A DNA stretch of 64,000 bases, from positions 435,001 to 499,000 of the forward strand of contig JAPFBL010000115.1 in NCBI GenBank assembly GCA_026182355.1, written 5' to 3'. Made by a program: the position numbers and the translations under genes. The stretch comes from Hermatobates lingyangjiaoensis (Eukaryota; Arthropoda; Insecta; Hemiptera; Hermatobatidae). This document shows positions 13,518 to 21,495 of the stretch, piece by piece. How positions within the stretch are numbered: the first letter of the stretch is position 1; each line of letters starts with the position of its first letter. The notes below the pieces were generated by a model. That model ran no database searches and had not been told where the DNA came from. It saw only the letters and a list, made by a program, of their open reading frames with translations.

Positions 13518-16500
13518 CCTTTGGAGCGATTCACTTCTTTATGGAAGACGAGGACATCGAAATATAGTAGTGAGTTCAGTGGTTTCCTTTCTATGTGTTC
13601 TTTTTAAATTCTAGATATATATATAATATATATATATATATATAAATAATATAATATATTTATATATGAATTTAAACAACAAGGAAAAAGGAAACCGATA
13701 GAAATAAATGCTCTGATCCCTTTCACTTTATGTCATCAGAGAGTAAACAAAGTAATAACTAAGAGGGTAACAAAAAAGTTACTTCCCTACTAGAGAGAAG
13801 GTAATGAAACAACTTAAAAACCATGTGACAATATAGCTTGATAAGAAATTCTCTAAAGGAACGTTTGTTAAGAGAGATTTTACATCAGAACGCATCAAAG
13901 TACAATCGTGAAAAGAGAAAGAGTTCAATTTGAAAATACGGTCCAAACTATTCTTTATATGACTCTGGGAAATGGTAACAACCAATGGGGACAAAATATG
14001 AACAAAAGATCCAACCGAGCGGACGATGGGTCTAACCGGGTTACTATCTTTATGTGTATGGGTTATTTAAAACAAATTTTTAAGGAGATAATTAATGGTG
14101 TATCCCTTTTTTCATGTAGTATAATTAATTTTGCATTTTTTTTCTAAAACAGCTAACAATTGTTATTTAGTGTTTATTTTTTTTTTGTAATGTATTTTAT
14201 TGTTTTGTTTTCAGAACGACGCGGTTATCAACAATGCCTGACTACTTGCTGTTGCATATGAGGAAGTTTACAGTGAAGGAGAACTGGGTGGAGGTGAAGT
14301 TGGATGTGGAGGTGGAAATGCCGGAGGTGCTGGATGTGGGATGTCTGAGAGGAGGAAAGGGCGAGTTGCGGCCAGGCGAGGAGGCTTTACCTGCGTCCAC
14401 CTCCGCTCCTGCACTCCCTCCAGTCAACCAGCAACACGTCGCCTGTCTTCAGGTCCCTACATTTATTTTTATTTGCATTAACGCTTACTTTCCTTTTGTG
14501 TAAATCATGCATGGGCAACCTTTGGTCAACTGGAGGCCGCGTTATATAATTTCCAAGTGACCGCGGGTCGTATGGTAATATCTGTGGTATTTGGTTACAA
14601 TACAGCTTAATATATAATATACTCGTAATTCGACAGTTGAGCTGTCGAATCTTCAAAAAAGAGAAGATAATTTAAGAATACCTGAGGCGAGAAAACTGTC
14701 CTCCTGAAATATAGATGTTTGTAATAGTATTGCAATTCTTGTGCTTTTTCTGATGTTGTGATTTACCTGTTCAGATTGAAGTTATTTCCATAAATAACAA
14801 TACCACTTCAAAAGAATCAGTGTTAGGTGTTAGAGAATGAATCATGACTGAAAAGTGAATGACTTGTAGGCCAGACAATGGAGATCGGAGCGGCCGCCAT
14901 ATCTTTCTTACAAGAGACATGAGAGGGCCACCTGACTCCTCCCGAGGCAGCCGACGTGGCTGACCGTGCTAGCCGGAGCTGCAACCGCAATATGACACGA
15001 GTAGCAGCAGAACTCGCCTTGTCCTGCCTCCCGCACTCCCATGCGCTCAACCCAAATGAGATATATGAAGTTTAAACCACAATGGAAAAAGGAAAACAAT
15101 AGAAATAAATGCTCTGAGGCCTTTCAATGTATGTCATTGACGTTTTGCTTGCTCTCTGATGACATACATTAAAAGGCCTCAAAGCATTTATTTCTATTGT
15201 TTTCCTTTTTTCATTGTGGTTTAAACTTCATTTATTGTGATTTTTTTGCATAATATATTTATATATATGATCAATCACAATATCAAATGAAAAAAAAGAC
15301 TAAGATCTGTCAACCGTAAAAAGCGGTTACGGTTTACGATTGAAAAATCTTAGTCTTTTTTTCCCCCCTTTCCATATTATGGTTTGATCATTGATTGTTA
15401 TTTCACGTGTTTATATGAAATCTTGTATATATTTATACAGAAATTCACTTAATAAACGAAAATACGATCCCAACTGGACACAATACTAGTTCAAAATCGG
15501 AGAAGAGTAACACACAGAGTAACGAAACTCATTTAACAAACTCAAATTTTCTGGCAAACAGTCTTCAAGAGAAAAGTGAAAGGGACTCCAAGCACGTTGT
15601 AGACGCAACGGTAGGTAACCGCCCCCCAGTGTCAATAATTAACTTATTATTCTTGCAATGAAAATCATTATTCATATCTCATTATATCATAATAATAATG
15701 AAGCAATTATCACAAAAGGTTGTTGAGGTCATAAAGAAAACAATCTAAATCATTTATTCCTATTGTTTAAATTTATCTCTCACTCTCCAATGTTGTAATT
15801 TTTTTCCAGAAGTCTCGGTGAGTTTTTGTTGAAAAGCAAATCAAAGTAATTTTTAATATTAAAATAGAATTGAGATATTGTCCGAGGGCCGCACAAAAAC
15901 AGGTATTGGGTCGAATGTAGCCCGCAGGTCGTAGGTTGTCCATGCATGGAGTAAATAATAAATTCAATAAAAAAAACTGATAAGAAAAGCAAAAAAAAAA
16001 CAGTAACAACAAAACAGCGACAATATTTCATCATACGAAATGAAAACTATTCTGTAAGAACCAAGGGGGCTGGCGTATTATGTGTTAGGATTTGATTTAA
16101 ATTTATGTATACTTATTGGTAGATCTTAAACTAATATTAAATGTTATATACTCGTACAGCCTCAATAACACTTATTAATTCCAATAAATATTGATTATTT
16201 GGTGCAACTGTTTTGATCACTATGTTCCTTAGCTTTCCAGTACCAATAAATCAAATCAGACCGACGATTTTTTACGTGTTGCCCTTTCGTCACCCCCAGG
16301 TTTGCCACAATCAACTTGGAGGTGTCCAAGGTGGACCCTACCACATGCGGAGGTGGGCACCACGATGCTACATCGCGCATTTGACCAATCAATTTACTCC
16401 CGCAATTCTACCAGGTTTCGAATGTCAAAACGGTTACAGTTTTGTACAGGTGGGTAGGTATCACCGATGCTTATGTTAAGGTTTGGATTTGAGTTCTTAG

Positions 16501-19500
16501 AACATGGGCTTCACCCATATGTAGGTCAGTAGGTAAGTAGGTATTTCTGATGCTGATGTTAAGATATGAATTTGTGTTCTTAGAACATGGGCTTCACCCA
16601 TAAGTAGGTCGATAGGTAAGTAGGTATTTCTGATGCTGATGTTAAGATATGAATTTGTGTTCCTAGAACATGGGCTTCACCCATAAGTAGGTCGATAGGT
16701 AAGTAGGTATTTCTGATGCTGATGTTAAGGTATTCATTTGTGTTCTTAGAGCATGGGCTTCACCAGCGGAGCTATAAGCAAGGCTCTCTACTACACGCAG
16801 AACAGGGGGTTGGATGCGGCAGCGCAAGTGGCTTACTGAACATGCCAATGACATTGACTTCAACTCTCCTTTCGTGCCACCCGGCACACGACCTGCAGGT
16901 ACGTCAAATAGATCATTTCCAACGAACCCACTTGCAATGCCCATACAGGCCTATCATGAATAAACTTATGGAAAACTCTTCTACTACTAAACCCCTGGTG
17001 GGACTACTTCGTCCCATCTGGTCGATTTCTTTACCAGCTCTGCACCATACAGTAATGTTACATTGTTGTGTACCTTAGATAAAACAGCACACTGTTGTGG
17101 TGTCTTTCTCGACGAGGCTCAGGCCTATCTTATTAGCGATAAGTTCCGTAAGATGTTGGTGATATGTGACAACATAGAAAGTGTAAAATTACTAAAAACT
17201 AGATTATTTAATCTTTTATTTTAAAACGTATTACAATTTTTTTTAAAAAAATATATTGACTATTCTTATAATATAAGATTTAATATTTTAAATTTTATAT
17301 TTTAATTAAGTTTATAGACAAATATGATTAACAATTAATACGGTTCCTTTAATTTAATATCTTTAGTGTTTAATTGATGTTATACAGCATCACTGAAGAT
17401 TTTCAAAATACAACTTTACTTTTAATAGTCATAATTTAAAAGTCGTTTGTGGAGAACTCTTAGCTCTCCGTTTTACTTACTTCATGTTCTGAAATCCTAC
17501 TTCCCAGGCAGATTCTGTCGGTTAATAGTAAGTAGGTTCAGACTGATTTACAATTTGTCACGTGCTAACAATTTTTATATTGCAACTTATTTGACCACCC
17601 ATACTCAACGTTTATGTACGTTGTATGTGATTTTATGGCGATGTAGTTGTGAGGGTAACTCATTAAAACCTTCATTCTTTGTTATAACTATTGCTCCCTA
17701 GTATTTTGAAAGAATAGCATATCTTTCTCGAGACCTGAGTAAGCTGCCGTGGCCTAGCTAATCTGAAACTTGCTTGACTTGGGAACCTGTATATAAGACT
17801 TCGACCAACAGGCTAGACAAACTCCTGATAACATTTCAAGACTGTATACGTAAGAAATAATCCTTAAGGTTTCCTGGACTTATAACATAAAAATGCGAAA
17901 TCATATAATTCATATCTGTCACAATCTCTTGAATTTAAAATCTTTAGAAAACTGTCCCACTTACTATTCTATAACATTCGCAACAAAAAAAAATGTAACT
18001 ATGCAATATATGCTGGAATCTTGTCAATATCAGACTCCCAACCCATCTAAATCCCCTTGCTCACTCAGGTTTCAAGTATAGCTAACAGGCATGGTGCAGG
18101 CTAATATTTTATGAAATATAAAATTGGTAGGTGTAAGCCAATAGGTAAGGTGTTAGACTTTATCTCTGAAGATTGGATGCTCGAATGTTGGCCATGACCG
18201 CAAATTTTTCTTATCAGAGATGATTTACACAATCCTTTAGAGATAACATGAAGCTGTTGGTCCTGAGAGTTTAGTGTGTCAGGTGCTTGTTAAATTCTCT
18301 ATTCAAATAAACTTGAATGAGGTAATATTTAGGCCTCTGATTTAGAATCACTCCGGTAATAGGGTTAACGAATAAGTGTCAAATAACAAATAAGCCACAC
18401 TTTTCTCTCCTATAAAATCACTAAAGATGGAAAGCTTATTGGGAATTTGGAAACTTAACAAACTTTTTTAATCCCTTGATATAATTATAATATTCTCAAA
18501 CGTCTTTAAAAAATAGAGGGGTCATGCAGTTTACTCTGATAATGAATAAATAATTCAGTACAAATTTACAGTGCCATTGTTGTTAATTTATCCAAGTGGT
18601 TATTTGCAAACGTATTTTAAAGTAGTACATCTAAACACAATAATACTTGTAGTGGAAGTGAAAAAAAGGATGATTAGTGATTATTGAATTACTCTTATTA
18701 TTTATATTATTAATATGGCAAACCGTCATACCTCTTAAGATGATCTTAGGGTCGTTGGAGTGCTTTCGGAAGTTGTCCATCTTCGATCGCGACTAACCTC
18801 TCAATTAGACTTCAGTTCGACTCGCAACTAATAAGTTAGTTGCGATCGAAGATGGACGCAGGTCCCTTTGGTCCAGAGGGTAGCGCTCTGGACTTTCAAC
18901 GCAAAGGTTGTGGTTTCGAATCCCCCAAATTTTACGTACACTTTATTTTTTTGTTGTTATGGCCGGAAGGCTAGGGAGCACAGCGATCAAAACAGATCGA
19001 AGATGGACAACGTCTGAAAGCACTCCAACGACTCCATGATCATCTTACGAAGTATGACGGTTTGCCATATTAATAATATAAATCATACTAACCTCAGTGG
19101 TGATGATAATATGCATGTATTTATTCTTATTACTCTTATTGATTACTCTTTTCTTTCAGGGTTCGTGCCCAACGAAGAAGGTTTGTCTCTTTTGACTGCT
19201 ATGGGCTTTACCAGAGCCCAGGCAACGAAAGCTCTTCAAGCAACAGACAATGACGTTGAAAGGGCTGGAGATTGGATTTTCAGTCATGCTGAGGAATTAG
19301 ATGAGCCGAGTCAGCCATCTCAGCCCCAGTTCAGGGACGGACCTTCGGGTAACTATACACCTTGGAATCTGCTTATGGAAACAAATAAATGTATTAATCA
19401 ATAAATTATTTTATTTTAAAATCGGGAAGCTCCAGTGAATTTTAAAATAATTTTAATTAACCGTTATTTATGAAATAATTTTTTTTATTTCCTTAAAAAG

Positions 19501-20736
19501 TAATTGGGATTTGTAAAATTTGAAGAAAATTTTGTAGTACATTCTTCATTATTAAAACGATTTCGAGTAATCTAAATTTACTCTTCTTTTAAAAAAAAAA
19601 ATTCTTAAACTAATGGGTAAAAATTTAGTTAAATTTTTGATTTTAATATTGCTTGAATCATCTATTGAATGATTTAGGCTCTTGAAATAATGCATTATAC
19701 CATTTTGAGGTAATTAAATATTAATAATCTGAAATATAATCAGTAAAGTGACTTATACCACTTTCGAAATAAACTGTTCAATTGATTTCAAACATTTTGC
19801 TGTGTTTCAGACTTGAAGTCTGTAATATTTGCCTTACCAAGCAATAAATTTATCATGTTCGTAGTACATGCATACATAATTCTAACATATTTACAGGCTC
19901 TTCAGAATCTATTGGCCATGCATTATTATATGAGCCGTTTATTTTGAAAGTGGCCTAATTCCATTTTCCAAAAAAATTTAGATAGCTATTTAAATAATTA
20001 CATTTTTACGTTATCTTTACCTTTTGCACCAAATTGTACAAAATTTATTTAAAATTACTAAGAATTTTTATAACAAAAATTAGTTGATAAATAAAATGAC
20101 AATATTTTTAAATTTTGTAAAACGCAAACCCTTAAATATCTCGATTTTAACATAAATGGAATTAGGCCACTTTCAAAATAAGCGGCTCATATAATTTTTT
20201 ATTACTTATGTGATATAATATTTTTAAGGAGTGTGTATCCCTCAATTTTCACCGCCTTTAAGTACCAAAAAGGTCTCTATTCCTACTGAAAGTTATGCTT
20301 ATTAATCTAGTCTCCACTTTCATTTTTTGACTCCAAAATGTATGTTCGCATATCATTCTTGACATTCTATCGATAACCATGATTATAAAAATTTTTCAAA
20401 GTTATGGCTTTTTCTTCGGCAAACTGAAATAAGTTATAATATTTTAAGACTAATTTATCAAGTCAACATATTACAATATCAACATATTTTATCTTTTTTT
20501 TTTTTATTCATAGAAATAAAACCCTAATTTATAAAGTAATGATTTTCTCTTTTTCAGTATACAATCTTAAAGCGTTCATTTCCCACATGGGTACTTCCTC
20601 AATGGTGGGTCATTACGTATGCCACATTAAAAAAGACGGCCAATGGATTATTTACAACGATGAAAAAGTCGCTCGGTCAGAGAACCCCCCCAAAGACCTT
20701 GGCTACCTGTACTTATACGAAAGAGTCACCACGTAA
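595..20736 (+). CDS. USP5: Ubiquitin carboxyl-terminal hydrolase 5 (isopeptidase T), 3' 11 exons, 5' end outside window
   Basis: Deubiquitinase of the C19 cysteine peptidase family that disassembles free polyubiquitin chains, so that ubiquitin is recycled and unanchored chains do not block the proteasome. Joined exons are 595-782, 1071-1216, 3899-4092, 5366-5437, 8943-9135, 10471-10670, 11746-11868, 14215-14452, 16750-16898, 19160-19348 and 20558-20736. They give 622 codons if one extra base in exon 9 is discounted, collinear with the C-terminal three quarters of the family. Domains in order: ZnF-UBP (CGKC, LCGRK, NEHALEH), Cys box [14 protein letters not shown] box, UBA1, UBA2, and His box GHYVCHI with YNDEKV. 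All catalytic residues are present. The cryptic N-terminal ZnF and start codon must lie upstream. Exon 9 has a +1 base and an in-frame TGA, so the gene is either interrupted or misassembled there. Family assignment is very secure. Confidence 0.95.
1071..1216 (+). CDS. USP5: USP5 exon b: end of ZnF-UBP, linker
   Basis: Acceptor AATAG, donor AAG|GTATTT, phase 0 at the end. It encodes [12 protein letters not shown] and [10 protein letters not shown], which match the back of the ZnF-UBP fold in the family, then the LEK linker into the next exon. Confidence 0.92.
1217..2563. other. USP5 intron, no feature seen
   Basis: Low-complexity AT-rich intron DNA. I see no coding or repeat structure I can name. 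Confidence 0.5.
2564..2998. mobile_element. hAT-like non-autonomous element
   Basis: Starts CAGGGGTGGTGAACCT and ends with the near inverse AGGTTCCCCACATCTG, typical of hAT termini. It is 435 bp with no ORF. Flanking octamers TCGCAATA and TCGTTATG agree at only 5 of 8 positions, so the target duplication is decayed or doubtful. Confidence 0.6.
3210..3580 (-). pseudogene. LINE 3'-end fragment (RNase H/Cys-His region)
   Basis: On the minus strand one frame reads [11 protein letters not shown] and, after a shift, [17 protein letters not shown] and ITC. This is the CxxC, EEE-TxxH, C pattern found at the C-terminus of many I/Jockey/R1-type LINE proteins, ending in a stop at 3236-3234. Frameshifts and the short length show that it is dead. 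The exact clade is not determined. Confidence 0.55.
3899..4092 (+). CDS. USP5: USP5 exon c: catalytic Cys box
   Basis: Starts [14 protein letters not shown] after a TTTTTTAG acceptor. It contains the USP Cys box [14 protein letters not shown] with the nucleophilic Cys at 4037-4039, and ends at AA|GTCAGT in phase 2 within SIPDFIVK. The 2.7-kb intron before it holds a hAT-like element and a LINE fragment. Confidence 0.95.
4660..4935. mobile_element. Palindromic ribozyme-bearing element
   Basis: Inverted arms of about 60 bp (about 4735-4785 and 4812-4865) meet around 4795. The left outer part carries a hammerhead motif on the minus strand. The right arm has lost the core but keeps GAACACAAAAAC and GTGGAGAC, similar to the 39650-39870 element. 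Confidence 0.6.
4693..4731 (-). ncRNA. Hammerhead ribozyme motif, ACGTGT helix III
   Basis: Reading the minus strand: AAC, core CTGAAGA, one extra A, helix II GAATA paired with TGTTC over a 5-nt loop, GAA, helix III ACGTGT, cleavage base T, then GTT pairing with the first AAC. Every conserved core base is present. Confidence 0.65.
5366..5437 (+). CDS. USP5: USP5 exon d
   Basis: A 72-nt exon between TTTTCAG and AT|GTAATC, phase 2 at both ends. It encodes [20 protein letters not shown], which aligns with the segment after SIPDF where the human protein reads YVDKLEKIFQNAPTDPTQDF. It is too short to stand out as an ORF and was placed by homology and phase. Confidence 0.9.
5539..5570 (-). ncRNA. 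Hammerhead ribozyme motif, AATT family
   Basis: Minus strand: CTC, CTGAAGA, extra C, GGTT and AACC around two A, GAA, AATT, cleavage base A, GAG pairing with CTC. The core is complete, but helix II is short. Confidence 0.6.
5681..5714 (+). ncRNA. Hammerhead ribozyme motif, AATT family
   Basis: TCTC (5681-5684), CTGAAGA (5685-5691), helix II region TGGTTAAAACA with one mismatch, GAA (5703-5705), AATT, A, then GAGA pairing with TCTC. Confidence 0.6.
6195..6785. mobile_element. Long fold-back element
   Basis: Arms of roughly 240 bp, about 6195-6440 and 6545-6785, are diverged inverted copies (shared words include CTGGAGCAGACC and CATGAGCAGATGT in inverse). The unique centre is about 100 bp. 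No ORF, and no class is assigned. (TA)n lies directly after it. Confidence 0.6.
6838..7700. repeat. Interspersed repeat family A, copy 1
   Basis: Shares long stretches with 24170-24760, 60450-60925 and 63650-64000 (for example GATATTTTACACAAAAATGG and TGACGGATCAAAA). Other copies begin with a TTACTTTACTATAAGTAAAG-like start. Non-coding; transposon class unknown. Confidence 0.7.
8110..8350. repeat. Interspersed repeat family B, copy 1
   Basis: Shares GAAATGAAAGACTAATA-type and GAGTGTAGGYCACTCCAGATTTTT words with 58455-58670. The last part recurs at 26740-26785. Non-coding. Confidence 0.5.
8461..8503 (-). ncRNA. Hammerhead ribozyme motif, AGATCT family
   Basis: Minus strand: GACT, CTGACGA, a weak helix II region of 18 nt, GAA, AGATCT, cleavage base T, AGTC pairing with GACT. 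The core is complete. Helix II has a mismatch compared with the copy at 50624. Confidence 0.6.
8599..8765 (+). repeat. SINE tail fragment
   Basis: Matches the 3' half of the SINE at 41823-42125 at both ends (TAGAATCAATCTTCATTGTG; CCCTTGTGGGACTGCCACTG), with unrelated sequence between. No tRNA head is present. Confidence 0.55.
8943..9135 (+). CDS. USP5: USP5 exon e: QQDAQEF box
   Basis: Acceptor CTGTACAG, donor CAA|GTAAGT (strong). It encodes [12 protein letters not shown], then [14 protein letters not shown] and the conserved [13 protein letters not shown] motif. It also covers a short insert region ([11 protein letters not shown]) that in human USP5 is longer. Confidence 0.95.
10471..10670 (+). 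CDS. USP5: USP5 exon f
   Basis: Acceptor ATTTCAG. It encodes [29 protein letters not shown] and [11 protein letters not shown], the finger and palm part of the USP fold, ending [11 protein letters not shown]. The donor AT|GTTTGT is weak but is the only one that keeps phase 2 and alignment with the next exon. Confidence 0.9.
10815..11005. mobile_element. Near-perfect palindrome, 88-bp arms
   Basis: Arms 10815-10902 and 10918-11005 differ at only about three positions and enclose a 15-bp loop. There is no ORF and GC is high for the region. Likely a fold-back MITE. It sits in the USP5 intron between exons f and g. Confidence 0.75.
11746..11868 (+). CDS. USP5: USP5 exon g
   Basis: Acceptor TGTTTAG, donor AA|GTAAGC. 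It encodes [20 protein letters not shown] and [18 protein letters not shown], matching the family segment ending in AVKTTRFASFPDYL, which continues in the next exon. Confidence 0.92.
12665..12700 (+). ncRNA. Weak hammerhead-like motif
   Basis: CTTCTA, CTGATGA, an 11-nt segment without a clear helix II, GAA, ATA, TAGAAG. Helix I (CTTCTA with TAGAAG) and the core are good, but helix II and III are poor. Confidence 0.3.
12905..13170. mobile_element. Palindromic element, ACGT-type degenerate ribozyme
   Basis: Inverted arms 12905-13010 and 13060-13170. Each ends in helix-II-like GGTTTT and AAAAACC, GAA, ACGT, T, GGC. The CUGANGA core is replaced by AUGAAAA, so a decayed hammerhead. A third, single copy is at 56540-56585. 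Confidence 0.55.
13314..13346 (-). ncRNA. Hammerhead ribozyme motif, AATT family
   Basis: Minus strand: TCTC, CTGAAGA, extra C, GGT with ACC, GAA, AATT, A, AAGA. One helix I pair is lost compared with the right-arm partner. Confidence 0.6.
13393..13425 (+). ncRNA. Hammerhead ribozyme motif, AATT family
   Basis: TCTC 13393-13396, CTGAAGA 13397-13403, helix II region 13404-13413, GAA 13414-13416, AATT 13417-13420, A, GAGA 13422-13425. Core and helix I are intact. Confidence 0.65.
13477..13665. repeat. (TA)n tracts
   Basis: Two (TA)n runs, about 13477-13514 and 13613-13665, on either side of a short segment containing GAAATATAG. They abut the ribozyme elements. Confidence 0.8.
13711..13743 (-). 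ncRNA. Hammerhead ribozyme motif, AGGCCT-related
   Basis: Minus strand: CTCT, CTGATGA, an 8-nt helix II region (CATAAAGT), GAA, AGGGAT, cleavage base C, AGAG pairing with CTCT. Helix II is minimal at best. Confidence 0.5.
14215..14452 (+). CDS. USP5: USP5 exon h: palm to UBA1 linker
   Basis: Acceptor TTTTCAG. It encodes [49 protein letters not shown] and a Pro/Ser-rich linker ending QQHVACLQ. The donor CAG|GTCCCT is weak, but phase 0 joins it to SMGF of the UBA1 exon as in the family. GC content (about 55-60%) is far above the surrounding DNA. Confidence 0.92.
14506..15948. mobile_element. hAT-like element, 1.44 kb, with nested palindrome
   Basis: Ends CATGCATGGGCAACCT and its inverse AGGTTGTCCATGCATG. 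Flanking octamers GTGTAAAT and GAGTAAAT match at 7 of 8 positions, as expected for an 8-bp hAT target duplication. No transposase ORF. Ribozyme-type palindromes (15065-15231 and 15285-15365) are nested inside. Confidence 0.75.
15065..15231. mobile_element. Palindromic element, AGGCCT hammerhead family
   Basis: Arms 15065-15139 and 15158-15231, over 90% inverse identical. The right arm (+) has CTCT, CTGATGA, CATACATT, AAA, AGGCCT, C. The left arm (-) keeps GAA, AGGCCT, C, AGAGC but has lost part of the core. Each arm has therefore lost a different piece. Confidence 0.6.
16200..16388 (-). repeat. SINE-like repeat, minus orientation
   Basis: On the minus strand it shares GCGCGATGTAGCATC, GGGCAACACGTAAA and GGTCTGATTTGATTT-like words and the GGAACAtagTGATCAAAACAG tail region with the plus-strand copy at 23528-23695. 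A shorter tail match is at 18945-18995. Confidence 0.5.
16455..16764 (+). repeat. 83-bp tandem repeat made from the USP5 exon i acceptor
   Basis: The sequence TTCTTAG followed by (A)ACATGGGCTTCACC ends its acceptor AG at 16500, 16583, 16666 and 16749, exactly 83 bp apart. Only the last is the real exon start. The upstream copies read MGFTH and run into TAG. Each unit also has a consensus donor GTAAGTAG. Confidence 0.85.
16750..16898 (+). pseudogene. USP5: USP5 exon i: UBA1 domain, frame broken by one extra base
   Basis: Starts [19 protein letters not shown] right after CTTAG and continues GLDAAAQ. The frame must then shift: [18 protein letters not shown] is one base out of register from 828-829 of this stretch (around 16828), and the unshifted frame hits TGA at 16837-16839. 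Removing one base restores phase with both neighbours, so the exon is real. The extra base may be an assembly error or a true lesion. The ends are AG|agc and GCAG|GTACGT. Confidence 0.85.
17100..18120. other. USP5 intron, nothing recognised
   Basis: Starts with a more GC-balanced stretch near 17100-17170, then AT-rich. I see no exon or repeat I can name. Confidence 0.4.
18124..18310 (+). repeat. tRNA-derived SINE-like fragment
   Basis: An A-box-like TAAGCCAATAGGTAAGGTG and, about 50 nt later, a B-box-like GCTCGAATG precede a body with ACAATCCTTTAGAGATAAC and GTTGGTCCTGAGAGTTTAG. It looks like a Pol III-type retroposon. The box matches are imperfect. Confidence 0.45.
18710..19075. mobile_element. 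Inverted-repeat element enclosing a tRNA-like sequence
   Basis: Arms of about 85 bp start ATGGCAAACCGTCATACCTC and end in the inverse ...GTATGACGGTTTGCCAT, with TTAAT-type flanks. They share CCGTCATACCTC and the downstream TACTAACCTCAGTGG with the ACCGGT ribozyme family. The centre holds a tRNA-like segment (18861-18934, TGGTCCAGAGGGTAGCG and GGTTTCGAATCC) and a SINE tail (18945-18995). Confidence 0.6.
19160..19348 (+). CDS. USP5: USP5 exon j: UBA2 domain
   Basis: Acceptor CTTTCAG, donor TCGG|GTAACT. It encodes the second ubiquitin-associated domain: [38 protein letters not shown] Ser/Gln/Pro linker and FRDGPS then lead into the His box exon. The MGF loop and the hydrophobic helix 3 typical of UBA domains are visible. 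Confidence 0.95.
19927..20193. mobile_element. MITE with 40-bp inverted ends
   Basis: Ends TATATGAGCCGTTTATTTTG and its inverse are almost perfect over about 40 bp, and the terminal TA fits a Tc1/mariner-type target. It is 267 bp, non-coding, and lies in the last USP5 intron. Confidence 0.7.
20558..20736 (+). CDS. USP5: USP5 last exon: catalytic His box and stop
   Basis: Acceptor TTTTTCAG. It encodes [20 protein letters not shown] with the catalytic His at 20611-20613, then [20 protein letters not shown] and a C-terminus [10 protein letters not shown] before TAA at 20734. This matches the end of USP5 in position and sequence. AATAAA at 20957-20962 is a plausible polyadenylation signal. Confidence 0.96.
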
Positions 20737-20956
20737 TGATTTTTCTAATACATTTATCATTTAAATCACCAAACAAAAAAAAAAAATGGTTCCTCAGTTT
20801 GGATCCATTCATGAGCAATACATTGTTATACTATTTTGTATTTAATCTGTAGGTTTTCTTATCTACTAATTTGAAAATACTATAGTGTTTATAAAATTTA
20901 ATCATTTGTAATATTGGAAGAATCCTATTCATTTCAATTCTGTTATATAAAAGAAC

Positions 20957-20962
20957 AATAAA
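20957..20962 (+). promoter_or_regulatory. Candidate poly(A) signal of USP5
   Basis: AATAAA lies 221 nt after the USP5 stop codon. It is in the right strand and place, but AATAAA is common in AT-rich DNA. Confidence 0.4.
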
Positions 20963-21495
20963 TATTTGATGGATGCCTTTGCAGTTATTATCATTTTAGG
21001 TATTTTTTCTGGTAAAATATTGAATCTGTTACTACATAAGCAGATGGTATTATTTCAGTGGTATCTCGACTTAAGAACGTATCGACATAAGAATATTTCT
21101 ATATACGATGTAAATTTCGAACTAAAATTCGTTTCGATATTCGAAGATTTGCTTGAGATACGATGTACTATGAATGCCTTGCATAGTGTTTGTAATGAAA
21201 TGAATGGAAATGAAGCAAAGAAAAACAAGGCTGAAGTAAGTGAAAGTTTAGCATGGACAAGGTGAAAATTAGAAAGAAAAACAAAATTAAAAAAATAAAA
21301 AGAAATTATCCCTCTGTTGTAAACATAGTAAACTAGGTTTTGTTTTACGTTAAGTGAAGTATACAATTTTAAACAAGAAAATAAATAAACTAAGTTACAT
21401 AGTATAAATTAGAGTGTAAGTTACAGTCCGCTCGATGTCCATCGTATTCTCCTCTACCTCCACACCCTCTGTCCTTTATCCACCAATCTCAAAGG

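Noticed and set aside
16716..17078. 120-codon ORF starting [10 protein letters not shown]
   Set aside because: Wrong frame across the USP5 UBA1 exon and its tandem-repeated acceptor.
18861..18934. A functional tRNA gene
   Set aside because: D-loop and T-loop boxes are present, but the anticodon and acceptor stems do not pair properly and a SINE-type tail follows.
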